Shown here in pieces: positions 21,428 through 30,901 of a DNA stretch of 64,000 nt. Position 1 is the stretch's first letter; every line of letters begins with the position of its first letter. A program made the position numbers and the translations under genes. The DNA is from Pseudorhodobacter wandonensis (GTDB lineage: Bacteria > Pseudomonadota > Alphaproteobacteria > Rhodobacterales > Rhodobacteraceae): NCBI RefSeq assembly GCF_001202035.1, contig NZ_LGHT01000023.1, positions 38,491 through 102,490 on the forward strand. Reading direction: 5' to 3'. Under the pieces are notes generated by a model, which worked only from the letters and a program-made list of their open reading frames with translations, made no database searches and had not been told where the DNA came from.

Positions 21428-22375
21428 TCAATCGTAAAGAACTGCCGCGATTTCCGGCGCGTCCATGTTGGTTTTGTCATACCAGAAAAAGCCGGTATCG
21501 ATCAGCTTTGGCACGGACTCGCCCTTGGATGCCATCAGCGCTGCCTTGACGGTTTCATAGCCAATGCCAACAGGGTTTTGCGTGATCGCACCAGCCATAG
21601 ACCCATCCATGATTGCTGCCTTTTGCGCCGCACCGGAATCGTAACCGATGACGATCACTTCTGACCGGCCGGTTTCCTTGATCGCGTTCAGCACACCAAT
21701 GGCCGAACCTTCGTTGGCCCCGAAAATCCCTTTCAGGTCAGGATGGGCGGTCAGGATGGCTTTGGTAATCTCGGTCGATTGCAGCTGGTCGCCGGCACCG
21801 TATTGGATGTCGACGATTTCGATGTTCGGGTGGCTTTCCTTGATGCGGTTCACGAAACCATCGCGGCGGTCGATGCCGGTGCGCGAGGTTTGGTCATGCA
21901 CCACCAGCGCCACTTTGCCCGCATCACCGATCAGTTCAGCCATTTTATCGGCAGCAAGGCCGGCAGCGGCGGCGTTATCGGTGGTCGCAGTTGCAACAGG
22001 GATGTCGCTGTCTACGCCAGAGTCAAATGCGACGATCGGAATGCCGGCTTCTTGGGCCTTGCGCAGCATGGGAATGGCGGCTTGGCTATCCAGCGCGGCG
22101 AAACCGATGGCGGCAGGGTTTTTGGCCAAAGCGGCGGCCAGCATATCCATCTGCTTGTCGACCTGTGCCTCGGTATCCGGGCCTTCAAAGGTTACTGTCA
22201 CGTCAAATTCAGCTGCGGCCTTATCGGCACCTGCCTTTACGGCCTGCCAGAACTGGTGCTGGAAGCCTTTGGAAATCAGCGCGATATAGGGCTTGTCTTG
22301 CGCTGCGACAAAGCCGGTGCTGGCCAATAGCGCCGCCGCACTGACAGCCGCGAAAAGGGTTCTTCTGTTCATCAT
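21428..22375 (-). CDS. Ribose-type ABC transporter, periplasmic sugar-binding protein
   Basis: 315 residues. The signal peptide ends near GFVAA-QDKPY. The body is a type I periplasmic binding protein (RbsB/Peripla_BP_4): FQHQFWQAVKAGA, an internal ATDNAAAAGLAADKM segment, VHDQTSRTGIDRRDGF and FGANEGSAIGVLNA. It delivers a pentose or deoxyhexose to the permease and ATPase encoded upstream. Here the two putative starts are adjacent ATGs behind a GGGAGAGAG ribosome site. Context points to L-fucose or a related 6-deoxy sugar or pentose. Confidence 0.9.
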   Translation of the reverse strand: MMNRRTLFAAVSAAALLASTGFVAAQDKPYIALISKGFQHQFWQAVKAGADKAAAEFDVTVTFEGPDTEAQVDKQMDMLAAALAKNPAAIGFAALDSQAAIPMLRKAQEAGIPIVAFDSGVDSDIPVATATTDNAAAAGLAADKMAELIGDAGKVALVVHDQTSRTGIDRRDGFVNRIKESHPNIEIVDIQYGAGDQLQSTEITKAILTAHPDLKGIFGANEGSAIGVLNAIKETGRSEVIVIGYDSGAAQKAAIMDGSMAGAITQNPVGIGYETVKAALMASKGESVPKLIDTGFFWYDKTNMDAPEIAAVLYD

Positions 22376-22436
22376 GGTTCTCTCTCCCGTTAAAATTATG
22401 GTGATGTGTGAATAGGTTGGCCCTATTTCTGGTTTG

Positions 22437-23435
22437 TTAACTCAGCCGGCGCCGCCGCATCATATCGGCATAAACTGCGATGATGATGATCGAGCCGGTG
22501 ACGACGGTTTGCCATTCTTGTGCGACCGACATGATGCGCAGCCCGTTCAGCAAAACCGACATGATTAGCGCGCCGATGATGGTGCCCAGCACCGACCCGC
22601 GGCCGCCGGCAAGCGAGGTGCCGCCAATGACCACAGCGGCAATCGCGTCCAATTCATACCCGAGGCCCAAGGCGGGCTGTGCCGAGTTGAGGCGCGAGGC
22701 AATGATCAGCCCCGCGATACCGCAAATCCCGCCGGCCAGCGCATAGATCGCCATTTTCCAGCCATCGGCATTGACGCCTGACAGGCGCACGGCCTCTTCA
22801 TTCGACCCAAGCGCAAAGCAATAGCGGCCCAGCACGGTGCGGTTCAGTACATAGCCAATCGCCAGCGCCAGCAGAAACAGGATCAGCACGCCATTGGGCA
22901 GTGGCACCGCCGGAATGATGGCCCCGACAAATGAGCCGGTCGAGATTTGGTCAAACCCCGGCGTGTCATTGAAATAGATCGGCTTGGTGCCCGAAATTAC
23001 CAGCGACAGACCTTTGAGGATAAGCATCATCCCCAAGGTTGCGATGAAGGGCGGCACCTTCATCTTGGCGACCAAGGTGCCGGAAATCAGCCCGCAACCC
23101 GCGCCGGCCGCCACGGCCGCGACCACGCCCACCGCAAAGGGCAGGCCCGCATAGGTTAGTACCACGCCCGCAATGACGGCGGTAAAGGTCATCAATGTGC
23201 CAACCGACAGGTCAATGCCGCCGGTGATGATGACCAAGGTTGCTGCGATTGCCAGTACGCCATTGACCGAAGTCGCCTGCAAAATCGCAAGGATATTAGA
23301 GGTTTGCATGAAGTTGGGCGAGGCGACCGAGAAGAACAGCAAAAGCACGATCAAACTGGCAAAGGCCCAAAGTTTTTGCTGCGCGCCATTGGCCTTTGGT
23401 TTGGCTTTGGCGGAAAGGGCGGGGGCGGTTGTCAT
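22437..23435 (-). CDS. Ribose-type ABC transporter permease
   Basis: 332 residues, about eight to ten membrane helices, of the RbsC/BPD_transp_2 type. Conserved stretches are [15 protein letters not shown], the [19 protein letters not shown] segment and the [25 protein letters not shown] end. It forms the inner-membrane channel of the importer as a homodimer. Its start overlaps the ATPase stop by four bases (ATGA). The binding-protein gene follows after a 61-base gap with its own ribosome site. Confidence 0.93.
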   Translation of the reverse strand: MTTAPALSAKAKPKANGAQQKLWAFASLIVLLLFFSVASPNFMQTSNILAILQATSVNGVLAIAATLVIITGGIDLSVGTLMTFTAVIAGVVLTYAGLPFAVGVVAAVAAGAGCGLISGTLVAKMKVPPFIATLGMMLILKGLSLVISGTKPIYFNDTPGFDQISTGSFVGAIIPAVPLPNGVLILFLLALAIGYVLNRTVLGRYCFALGSNEEAVRLSGVNADGWKMAIYALAGGICGIAGLIIASRLNSAQPALGLGYELDAIAAVVIGGTSLAGGRGSVLGTIIGALIMSVLLNGLRIMSVAQEWQTVVTGSIIIIAVYADMMRRRRLS

Positions 23436-24952
23436 GCGATTGCTCCTGTAGGTTCATCGGTGCGCAGGGTGGCCAGATGCATAATCTCTTCTTGGCTGGT
23501 GGCTGGCCCACCGGGCAAAATGCCGGTCAGACGGCCTTCGCACATCACGGCGATACGGTGTGACAGGCGTAGCACCTCGGGCAGTTCAGCGCTGATCACG
23601 ATCACCGCTTTGCCTTGTGCCGCAAGTGATTGCAGTAGTTTGTAAATCTCGGCCTTGGCACCAACGTCGATGCCGCGCGTGGGTTCGTCGAAAATCAGAA
23701 TGTCACAATCGCGCAGCAGCCATTTCGCGATGACCACCTTTTGCTGATTGCCGCCCGATAGCAGGCGCAATTCCTGCCGTGCCGAGGGCGTGCGGATGGA
23801 CAGGGTTTTGATGTAACCATCGGCAGTAGCGCCCAGTTTGGCGTCATCAATCACGCCAAAGCTGTTGCCAAAACGGGGCAGGCTGGCCATCGCGATATTG
23901 TCGCGCAGGTCAAGCCCGAGCGCGAGGCCGAAATGCTTGCGATCTTCGGACAAATAGCCGATGCCCGCCGCAACTGCATCCTTTGGCGTGCGGATTTGCG
24001 TGGGCTTGCCATGCACCAAAATCTCGCCGCTTTCGCGCTTGTCGGCGCCAAAGATCGCGCGGGCCACCTCAGTCCGGCCCGCACCCATCAGGCCGGCAAA
24101 GCCCAAAATCTCGCCCTGTTTCAGGGTAAAGCTGACATTGCGCACTAGTCGCCCACGGTTCAGGCCTTTTACCTCAAGCGCCATGGGGGCGTTGGAAAGG
24201 TCGGGAATTTCGACATGCACCGCCTCAAGCTCGCGGCCTACCATCATCGAAATAATGGTGTTGATCGGGGTGTCTTTGGCCTGCACGGTGCCGATATAGG
24301 CGCCGTCGCGCATTACGGTTACGCGGTCGGAAATGCGTTTGATTTCATCCATTTTATGGCTGATATATACCACCCCCACGCCTTCGGATTTCAGCTGGCG
24401 GATGATGGTGAACAGCTCATTCGTCTCGGCATCATTCAGCGCGGCGGTGGGTTCATCCATAATCAGAATGCTGGATTTGAAGGACAGCGCCTTGGCGATT
24501 TCAACCATTTGCTGCTTGGCGACCGACAGGCTGCGCACCTCGGCGCGGGGGTCGATGCGCACTTTCATCGCGGCAAAGATCGCCTCGGCCTGCGCGTTCA
24601 GCGATGCCTCATCCAAGCGGCCAAACCGCAGGCGGGGTTCGCGGCCGATAAAGATGTTTTGCGCAACTGTCAGGTCGTTCATCAAGGCAAGTTCTTGGTG
24701 AATAATCCCGATCCCGAGGTCTTGGGCCGCGCGGGGGCCGTTGATGGTGACGGTTTTGCCAGCCACAGAAATGCTGCCGCCATCGGGTTGGTAGATACCC
24801 GACATCACTTTCATCAATGTTGATTTGCCGGCGCCGTTTTCGCCCATCAGCGCGTGAACCTCGCCAGAGACCAGATCAAACTGCACCGATTTCAGCGCGT
24901 GAACGCCGGGAAAATGCTTATCAATTCCCATCATGCGAACAAGTTCGGTCAT
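23432..24952 (-). CDS. Ribose-type ABC transporter ATPase with two nucleotide-binding domains
   Basis: 506 residues with two fused ABC domains, the RbsA/MglA layout. The first domain has the Walker A motif GENGAGKST and a Walker B ending ILIMDEPTA. The second has the degenerate Walker [10 protein letters not shown], the signature LSGGNQQKV and [10 protein letters not shown]. It powers the importer together with the permease encoded directly downstream. Overlaps of four bases with both flanking genes show one operon: alcohol dehydrogenase, ATPase, permease, binding protein, SDR, dehydratase, lactonase. Confidence 0.94.
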   Translation of the reverse strand: MTELVRMMGIDKHFPGVHALKSVQFDLVSGEVHALMGENGAGKSTLMKVMSGIYQPDGGSISVAGKTVTINGPRAAQDLGIGIIHQELALMNDLTVAQNIFIGREPRLRFGRLDEASLNAQAEAIFAAMKVRIDPRAEVRSLSVAKQQMVEIAKALSFKSSILIMDEPTAALNDAETNELFTIIRQLKSEGVGVVYISHKMDEIKRISDRVTVMRDGAYIGTVQAKDTPINTIISMMVGRELEAVHVEIPDLSNAPMALEVKGLNRGRLVRNVSFTLKQGEILGFAGLMGAGRTEVARAIFGADKRESGEILVHGKPTQIRTPKDAVAAGIGYLSEDRKHFGLALGLDLRDNIAMASLPRFGNSFGVIDDAKLGATADGYIKTLSIRTPSARQELRLLSGGNQQKVVIAKWLLRDCDILIFDEPTRGIDVGAKAEIYKLLQSLAAQGKAVIVISAELPEVLRLSHRIAVMCEGRLTGILPGGPATSQEEIMHLATLRTDEPTGAIA

Positions 24953-25974
24953 GCGGCCCCCTTGGTCGAAAAATCTACGATGACTTTGATGATGCTGTCG
25001 CGGTTGGCGACCAGTTCGGAAAAGCGGGTGGGCAGGGCGTCAAGCCGCAGCACCTCGGATTCCAGCTTGGCCGCGTCAATCCGGCCATCGCGCAACGCCG
25101 CCATGACGGTTTCAAAATCGGCCTTCAGCGCGTTGCGGCTGCCGATCAGGCGCATTTCGCGTTTGTGAAACTCGGGGTCGGAAAACGCGATCTGATCCTT
25201 GACCACGCTGACCAGAACATACGTGCCGCCATGCGCGACATGGGCAAAGCCGGCCTCTATCGCGCCTGCATGGCCGGTGGCATCAAACACCACGTCATAG
25301 CCATCTGGGGCAGGCAGGGTTTGGCCGGGTTGGAAGATGGCATCAAAGCCAAAGCCGGTGCGCGCGGCCGTCAAACGCGTGGCACTGGTATCCAGCAGAT
25401 GGACAGTCGCCCCCGCCAGCCGGGCAAACAATGCAGTGCCAAGCCCGATCGGCCCTGCACCGGTAACCAGTACCAGATCGCCCTTGGCAACCCCCGACCG
25501 TGCTACGGCATGGGCGCCAATCGCCAGAAATTCAACCATCGCAGCCTGACGGGGTGACAGCCCGTCGGCTGGGTAAAGATTGCCCGATGGCACAGCAAAG
25601 CGGGTGCACATGCCGCCATCGCGATGCACGCCCAACACGCCAATCGCCATGCAGCAATTCGGTTTGCCGCGGGTGCAGGCATGGCAGGTGCCACAGGAAA
25701 CATAGGGGTTTACGACCACAAGCTGCCCTTTGGCCCAGCCCGGCGCATCGGCGGCGACATGGCCCGACAGCTCATGCCCGATGACGCGGGGGTATTCCAG
25801 AAACGGGTGCTTGCCTTCGAAAATGTGGTAATCGGTGCCGCAAATCCCGACGGAGGCGGTATCAACCAGAACCCAGCCTTTGGGGGCTGTTTGCGGCATG
25901 TCGCGTGGGACCACGGCAAACTGGCCGGGGGCAATGCAGACGCCGCATGGCATGGTTTCGTTTTGCCGATCCAT
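24949..25974 (-). CDS. Zinc-dependent medium-chain alcohol dehydrogenase
   Basis: 341 residues. The catalytic zinc motif is [10 protein letters not shown] with the later VIGHELSG. The structural zinc site has four cysteines ([14 protein letters not shown]), and the NAD-binding motif is [10 protein letters not shown]. The family oxidises sugar alcohols or secondary alcohols. The long open frame upstream is discarded, as the ATG at 25974 follows GGGGAGG. As first gene of the sugar operon it may oxidise the 2-keto-3-deoxy acid intermediate, or a sugar alcohol taken up by the same transporter. Confidence 0.88.
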   Translation of the reverse strand: MDRQNETMPCGVCIAPGQFAVVPRDMPQTAPKGWVLVDTASVGICGTDYHIFEGKHPFLEYPRVIGHELSGHVAADAPGWAKGQLVVVNPYVSCGTCHACTRGKPNCCMAIGVLGVHRDGGMCTRFAVPSGNLYPADGLSPRQAAMVEFLAIGAHAVARSGVAKGDLVLVTGAGPIGLGTALFARLAGATVHLLDTSATRLTAARTGFGFDAIFQPGQTLPAPDGYDVVFDATGHAGAIEAGFAHVAHGGTYVLVSVVKDQIAFSDPEFHKREMRLIGSRNALKADFETVMAALRDGRIDAAKLESEVLRLDALPTRFSELVANRDSIIKVIVDFSTKGAA

Positions 25975-26038
25975 TGGTCCTCCCCTCCCGCAGAATCTGG
26001 TTTTTATCTTGAGCACAGTTAAACAGGGCATCGCGCGC

Positions 26039-26067
26039 TTGCCTATTGTTTTTAATCTTTCTATACA
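26039..26067 (+). promoter_or_regulatory. Sigma-70-type promoter for the GntR regulator gene
   Basis: TTGCCT, a 17-base spacer and TATACA lie about 37 bases upstream of the regulator ATG. Spacing and both hexamers are close to consensus, and the region is AT-rich compared with its surroundings. The same 129-base gap must also hold the minus-strand promoter of the sugar operon. Confidence 0.5.
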
Positions 26068-26103
26068 AAAAACATTCAGTCGGCCGAAACAGGGGGGGGG
26101 CAA

Positions 26104-27030
26104 ATGGCGCGCACGGATGAGCGGTTTCGATCTGCCTTTAACGATTGTTTAACATTGGTCGGTCAGCATCAGGTGGGGGACAGTTTGCCTGCTGAAACGG
26201 CGCTGGCCGAGCAGTTGAAGGTAAGCCGTACGATTGTGCGGACAGTGCTTACAGCGCTATGTGACGCGGGCGTGGTGCATTGGCAGGGCCGCGAAAAGAC
26301 CATCCTGCGTTTGCCGGTGAAAGCCGACAGATTGCCCTTGCGCGGGGATTATGTGCCGCGTGACGTGCTTGAAAGATGTTTTCTGGAATGGATTTTGCGA
26401 TTTGACGTGCCTGCGGGCACGCCTTTGAACGTGGCAAAGCTGGCCAAGGAATTTTCTGTTCCGCCCCACGCGTTGCAAGAGTTTCTGTCGGGCCTTGCGC
26501 AAACGGGGTTGGTGGCGCGCAGGCCACGGGGCGGTTGGCTGCTGCTGGGGTTTACTGCTGATTACGCGATCGAGCTGTCCGAGCTGCGGGCGCTGCTGGA
26601 ACTGAACGCCGTGCGCAAACTGGTGCAGCTGCCGAAAGCCCATGCGATCTGGGACGAACTTGATGCATTGGAACGCCAGCACCACGATCTTGCCGCGCGG
26701 ATTGACACCGATTTCCATGATTTCTCGCCATTGGATGGCGCTTTTCATATGGCGCTGAACTCGGTGGTTGAAAACCGCTTTGTGTCGCAGTTTCAAAAGA
26801 GCATATCATTGATTTTTCACTATCATTACCAATGGGATAAAAAGATGGAGCGGCACCGCAACGAGGCTGCGATTGCCGAGCATCTGACCTTGATCGAAGC
26901 GCTGAAAAGACGGGACGAGGCGGCCGCGGTGGCTGCGGCCTCGGCCCATTTACTGACCTCCAAGGCGACTTTGCTGGGGTCTTTGCGGGTGAATGCGCTT
27001 ATCCCGTCCGATGCTATGCCGCCGGAATGA
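26104..27030 (+). CDS. GntR-family regulator with tandem winged helices and FCD-like domain
   Basis: 308 residues. Residues about 1-75 form a GntR winged helix (PAETALAEQLKVSRTIVRTVL). Residues about 85-150 look like a second winged helix (LNVAKLAKEFSVPPHALQEFL, then RRPRGGWLL). Residues about 155-290 are an all-helical FCD/FadR-type effector domain with the histidines expected for metal or acid binding (HMALN, HYHYQW, EHLTLIEAL). The start follows a run of nine G. It is divergent from the sugar operon and probably represses it until a sugar acid binds. Confidence 0.88.
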   Translation: MARTDERFRSAFNDCLTLVGQHQVGDSLPAETALAEQLKVSRTIVRTVLTALCDAGVVHWQGREKTILRLPVKADRLPLRGDYVPRDVLERCFLEWILRFDVPAGTPLNVAKLAKEFSVPPHALQEFLSGLAQTGLVARRPRGGWLLLGFTADYAIELSELRALLELNAVRKLVQLPKAHAIWDELDALERQHHDLAARIDTDFHDFSPLDGAFHMALNSVVENRFVSQFQKSISLIFHYHYQWDKKMERHRNEAAIAEHLTLIEALKRRDEAAAVAAASAHLLTSKATLLGSLRVNALIPSDAMPPE

Positions 27031-27436
27031 CGCCTTTGGTCAGGATGATATTGCCGTAAAGCCGCCCTTCGCCGGTTTGCACAATGGCAAAGCACTGCTT
27101 GGCACGTTCATAAAAGGCAAAGCGTTCAACCGAGCCGACGCGCGCCCGCGTGCCGATCATTGCGGTGAATTCAGCGACGGCCGGCGGCACGGCTTTGGCG
27201 TCACCGACCACTTGCATCACATTGGCGCTGTGTTCGACATAACTGTCGAGCGGCAACAGCGACAGCACGGCCTCTAAGGCGGCGGTGGTCGAGACGCCAT
27301 CTATCCGGATCAGGCGTTTGGCGCAGGTGGTGGCGGGAAAATTGGCATCGACAATCGCGATTTCATCACCGTGGCCCATCGCCGCAAGCGCGTGCAAGAG
27401 GTCGGGTGACAGCAGCGGGTTCAGGCCTATCAGCAT
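27014..27436 (-). CDS. fucU: FucU/RbsD-family sugar mutarotase
   Basis: 140 residues. The signature MGHGDEIAIVDANFP with His22 is that of FucU, and the C-terminal GRLYGNIILTKG stretch is also typical. FucU interconverts the alpha and beta anomers of L-fucose (RbsD acts on ribose) ahead of the sugar dehydrogenase. The ATG at 27436 is preferred because AAGGAG sits just before it, whereas the ORF start five codons upstream has none. Its 3' end overlaps the convergent GntR gene by 17 bases. It lies 26 bases after the LysR gene on the same strand, so it may be co-transcribed with that regulator. Confidence 0.88.
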   Translation of the reverse strand: MLIGLNPLLSPDLLHALAAMGHGDEIAIVDANFPATTCAKRLIRIDGVSTTAALEAVLSLLPLDSYVEHSANVMQVVGDAKAVPPAVAEFTAMIGTRARVGSVERFAFYERAKQCFAIVQTGEGRLYGNIILTKGVIPAA

Positions 27437-27462
27437 CGTGGTCTCCTTCATTGGGGGGCGGC

Positions 27463-28386
27463 TTAGGCAGATGGAGCCTGCCGCAAATCGCCGATGCTTT
27501 TGGTAATGCGAGTGGCCATAAAGTCAATGAACAACCGCGCCTTGGGGTCTTGTTTGCGGCGATGCGAATAGAGACAGGCCATCTGGATCGGCACGGGGGG
27601 GTGCTGGGGCAGCACTGTTACCAAGCGCCCGTCCTTGATGTGGTCTGCGACCTCGAACAGCGGTTTCATGATTATCCCGAGGCCTTGCAGCGCCCAATTG
27701 GTCAGCACATCGCCGTCATCACATTCAAACGGGCCGCTGACCTCGATGCGCTTTACACCCTCTTTGGTTTGCAGCGGCCATTGGAATTCGGGCGCGCCGG
27801 GATAGCGCAGGTTCAAACACGCATGCTCGGCCCGCAAGCTTGCGATGGTTTTGGGCGTTCCGCGCTGCGCGATATAGGCGGGCGAGGCGCAAAGCACCCG
27901 TTCACAATCGGCGATTTTGCGGATGCGCAGGCTGGAATCTTCGGGCACGCCTTGAAAGAAGGCAACATCCAGCCCTTCGGTCGCCAGATCAATCTTGCGA
28001 TCCGACAGGCGCAGGCGGATTTTTATCAGCGGATATTCGGTGTGAAAGGCGGCCACCTCGGGCGCGATCAAGCGGCGGCCAAGACCCAACGGCGCCGAGA
28101 CATGCAAAACGCCGCGCGGGGCCAGTGTGACCTCGTTTACCTCATCTTCGGCCTCATCCACCGCCTCAAGGATTTTGCGCGCGCCGGGGTAAAAGATGTT
28201 GCCCTGCTCGGTCGGGTTCAGCATTCGCGTGGTGCGTTGAAACAGCCGCACGCCAAGATGTTCCTCTAGCTGTGAAATACGCGCCGAGGCGACGGCCGCA
28301 GAAATGCGCATATCGCGGGCAGCCGACGACATATTGCCCAATTCATAGACACGGATAAAGGTTCGGATGTTGTCCAAGTATGCCAT
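27463..28386 (-). CDS. LysR-family transcriptional regulator
   Basis: 307 residues. An N-terminal winged helix-turn-helix (about 1-60: FIRVYELGNMSSAARDMRIS, SARISQLEEHLG, LFQRTTRMLNPTEQG) is followed by a periplasmic-binding-like effector domain. It is divergent from puuD across a 100-base gap and upstream of fucU on the same strand. Regulation of puuD is the simplest reading by position; a role in the sugar locus is also possible. The inducer cannot be read from sequence. Confidence 0.88.
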   Translation of the reverse strand: MAYLDNIRTFIRVYELGNMSSAARDMRISAAVASARISQLEEHLGVRLFQRTTRMLNPTEQGNIFYPGARKILEAVDEAEDEVNEVTLAPRGVLHVSAPLGLGRRLIAPEVAAFHTEYPLIKIRLRLSDRKIDLATEGLDVAFFQGVPEDSSLRIRKIADCERVLCASPAYIAQRGTPKTIASLRAEHACLNLRYPGAPEFQWPLQTKEGVKRIEVSGPFECDDGDVLTNWALQGLGIIMKPLFEVADHIKDGRLVTVLPQHPPVPIQMACLYSHRRKQDPKARLFIDFMATRITKSIGDLRQAPSA

Positions 28387-28486
28387 AGGCTATTGTTAGT
28401 ACTATTTTGAAACAGCTAGAAGTCTTTTTGTAATACAATCAAATCAAGTGACAGTTTAACCTTTGCGAAACTAAAAGGAGAGTGAC

Positions 28487-29746
28487 ATGCATGAGGCGGC
28501 GATCATCTGGGATTGGCTTGGGTTTGCCGTGCGCTGGGTGCATGTCATCACCGCGATGGCGTGGATTGGTGCGTCATTCTACTTTATCGCGCTGGATTTG
28601 GGGCTGCGCAAAGTGCCGAACATGCCCGAGGGCGCCTATGGCGAGGAATGGCAGGTTCATGGTGGCGGGTTTTACCATATCCAGAAATATCTGGTCGCGC
28701 CTGCCAATATGCCCGACCACCTGATCTGGCACAAATGGCAAAGCTATATGACCTGGGTTTCGGGTGCGGCTTTGTTGATGATCGTCTATTGGGCGGGGGC
28801 CGAGCTGTACCTGATTGATGCGCAAAAGGCCGATTTGTCGGTGTTTCAGGGCATTGTGATTTCGGCGGCGTCGTTGACTTTGGGTTGGCTGATCTATGAT
28901 TTTCTGTGCAAATCCAGCCTTGGCAATCGACCGACCTTGCTGATGGTGCTGCTGTTTGTGCTGCTGGTGGCAATGGCTTGGGGGTATAACCAGATCTTTA
29001 CCGGCCGTGCGGCCTTGCTGCATCTGGGCGCGTTTACCGCGACGATCATGACGGCAAACGTGTTTTTCATCATCATGCCGAACCAGCGGATTGTGGTAAA
29101 GGATTTGCAGAACGGGCAGGTGCCCGATGCGAAATACGGCAAGATTGCCAAGCTGCGGTCAACCCATAACAACTATCTGACGCTGCCGGTTATCTTTTTG
29201 ATGCTGTCCAACCACTACCCGCTGGCCTTTGCGACCGAGTATAACTGGCTGATCGCGGCCTTGGTGTTTTTGATGGGCGTCACGATCCGGCATTACTTTA
29301 ACACCATGCACGCCACAGGCGTTGGCCCGCATTGGACGTGGCTGGTGACTGTGGTGCTGTTTATTCTGATCATGGCGCTATCTACCACGCCATTGATGCA
29401 AGACAGTTATGAAGAGTCGGAAGCCCGCGCCCTGACCCCGCGTGAGCAGATATTTGCAAGTGCCGAGGGGTTTGACGAGGCGAGCGCAATCATTCCGGGG
29501 CGTTGCGCGATGTGCCATGCCCGCGAGCCGGGCTATGATGGCATCCACCGCGCGCCCAAAGGGATTTTGCTGGAAACCCCTGCCGATATTGCCAAAAACG
29601 CGCGTCTGATTTTTATTCAGGCCGGCGCGACCGAGGCAATGCCGCCGGCCAATGTGTCGTTCATGGAGGCGCCCGAGCGGGCAGCCATTCGCAAATGGTA
29701 TCACGCGGCGGCAAAGGATTTGCCTTTTACGATGGCTGCAGACTAA
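28487..29746 (+). CDS. puuD: PuuD, membrane urate hydroxylase with cytochrome c tail
   Basis: 419 residues. Residues about 1-310 hold eight or so membrane helices with the Urate_ox_N pattern (WVHVITAMAWIGASFYFI, YHIQKYL, HNNYLTLPVIFLMLSNHYP). The C-terminal part is a cytochrome c domain with C340-A-M-C343-H344 and a Met candidate in TEAMPPANVS. This is PuuD, which oxidises urate to 5-hydroxyisourate in the inner membrane and passes electrons to the respiratory chain instead of making peroxide. AAAGGAG precedes the start. No other purine genes are visible in the window. Confidence 0.93.
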   Translation: MHEAAIIWDWLGFAVRWVHVITAMAWIGASFYFIALDLGLRKVPNMPEGAYGEEWQVHGGGFYHIQKYLVAPANMPDHLIWHKWQSYMTWVSGAALLMIVYWAGAELYLIDAQKADLSVFQGIVISAASLTLGWLIYDFLCKSSLGNRPTLLMVLLFVLLVAMAWGYNQIFTGRAALLHLGAFTATIMTANVFFIIMPNQRIVVKDLQNGQVPDAKYGKIAKLRSTHNNYLTLPVIFLMLSNHYPLAFATEYNWLIAALVFLMGVTIRHYFNTMHATGVGPHWTWLVTVVLFILIMALSTTPLMQDSYEESEARALTPREQIFASAEGFDEASAIIPGRCAMCHAREPGYDGIHRAPKGILLETPADIAKNARLIFIQAGATEAMPPANVSFMEAPERAAIRKWYHAAAKDLPFTMAAD

Positions 29747-29783
29747 CCCTTGGCCATCGGCACAGTTTGAAAGGGGTTTTGGC

Positions 29784-30134
29784 GTGATCGTCCATCTGGC
29801 CATGCTTTTGGCGTTTCAATTGGCGGGCGAAACCCTGTCGCGCGGGTTGGGGCTTATTATACCGGGCCCGGTGATTGGCATGGTTTTGCTGCTGGTCTTT
29901 TTCATCGCGGCGCCAAAAGTGGCGGCAGCGGTACAGCCAACCACTAACGGGCTGTTGTCGCATCTGTCGTTGCTGTTTGTGCCTGCGGGTGTGGGCATTG
30001 TGGCGCATCTGGATAAGCTGGGCCAAGACGGCTTGCCGATTTTGTTGGCGCTTTTGGTCAGCACAGCGCTGTCGATTGCGGTGGGGGCGCTGGTGTTCGT
30101 GGGCTTGGCGCGGCTGGTGGGGGGGCGCGCATGA
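29784..30134 (+). CDS. LrgA/CidA-family membrane protein
   Basis: 116 residues, four membrane segments, with the family stretch LAFQLAGETLSRGLGLIIPGPVIGMVLL and FVPAGVGIV. LrgA/CidA proteins resemble phage holins and form the membrane partner of LrgB. A GTG at 29784 is taken as start because AAGGGG lies seven bases before it; an ATG six codons later is the alternative, and the long open frame upstream is a shadow of puuD. It is 37 bases after puuD and overlaps lrgB by four bases. Confidence 0.85.
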   Translation: MIVHLAMLLAFQLAGETLSRGLGLIIPGPVIGMVLLLVFFIAAPKVAAAVQPTTNGLLSHLSLLFVPAGVGIVAHLDKLGQDGLPILLALLVSTALSIAVGALVFVGLARLVGGRA

Positions 30135-30847
30135 ACAGCCTGCCCGAAATATGGACCTATCTGGCGCAAGAGCCGCTGCTATGGCTGACCGCGACTTTGG
30201 TTGCCTATGCGGTGGGTGATGCGTTGTTTCGCGCCTCGGGCAAGCGCCCCTATGTCAATCCGGTGTTGATTGCGGTTGTCTTGCTGGCCGCATTGCTTTG
30301 GGCGGCGCGGATACCCTATCCGATTTATTTTGAAGGGGCAAAGTTTGTTCACTTTATGCTTGGCCCTGCGACGGTGGCCTTGGCCGCGCCGCTATATGCA
30401 AATCTTGGCAAGATCAAAGCCTCGGCCATTCCGATGATCGGGGCACTGGTTGCGGGGTCGGTTACGGCGATCATTTCGGCGCTGGGCATTGCCTATGCGA
30501 TGGGCGTGCGCGGCGAGGTGTTGTTGTCGCTGGCCCCGAAATCGGTCACAGCGCCTGTTGCCTTGGGCGTGTCTGAGGCAATCGGCGGGTCACCAACGCT
30601 GACGGCGGTTTTGGTAATTTTGACCGGTATTATGGGGGCGGTCATGGCGACGCCTTTGCTGAACCTGTTGCGGATCAAGAACTGGCAGGCGCGGGGCTTT
30701 GCTGTCGGTGTGGCCTCGCACGGGATAGGCACGGCGCGGGCGTTTCAGGTGAATGAGACGGCGGGGGCCTTTGCCGGTATCGGCATGGGGTTGAACGCGG
30801 TTTTGACGGCGATCATCGCACCGTGGATTGTACGGCTTTTTATGTAA
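30131..30847 (+). CDS. lrgB: LrgB-family membrane protein
   Basis: 238 residues, about seven membrane segments. Family stretches are RIPYPIYFEGAKFVHFMLGPATVALA, SLAPKSVTAPVALGVSE and GVASHGIGTARAFQVNE. LrgB/CidB homologues work with LrgA/CidA; homologues have been linked to cell lysis control and, more recently, to export or import of small organic acids such as pyruvate or glycolate. Context does not choose between these. It is followed by a strong hairpin. Confidence 0.92.
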   Translation: MNSLPEIWTYLAQEPLLWLTATLVAYAVGDALFRASGKRPYVNPVLIAVVLLAALLWAARIPYPIYFEGAKFVHFMLGPATVALAAPLYANLGKIKASAIPMIGALVAGSVTAIISALGIAYAMGVRGEVLLSLAPKSVTAPVALGVSEAIGGSPTLTAVLVILTGIMGAVMATPLLNLLRIKNWQARGFAVGVASHGIGTARAFQVNETAGAFAGIGMGLNAVLTAIIAPWIVRLFM

Positions 30848-30848
30848 A

Positions 30849-30881
30849 GGGCGCGCAGTTTCCCGCGCGCCCCGAAGTTTT
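30849..30881. terminator. Bidirectional terminator between lrgB and a TRAP binding-protein gene
   Basis: GGGCGCGC and GCGCGCCC form a perfect eight-base-pair stem with an eight-base loop. On the plus strand a TTTT run follows a few bases later; on the minus strand the stem is followed by TTTACAT. It separates two convergent transcripts. Confidence 0.7.
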
Positions 30882-30901
30882 AACGCACGTCTTGGTGCGG
30901 C

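Noticed and set aside
28428..28438. TTGTAATACAA repeat in the LysR/puuD gap as a LysR operator
   Set aside because: It has the general shape of a LysR site but is short and lies in AT-rich DNA, where such repeats arise by chance. Not strong enough to list as a feature.
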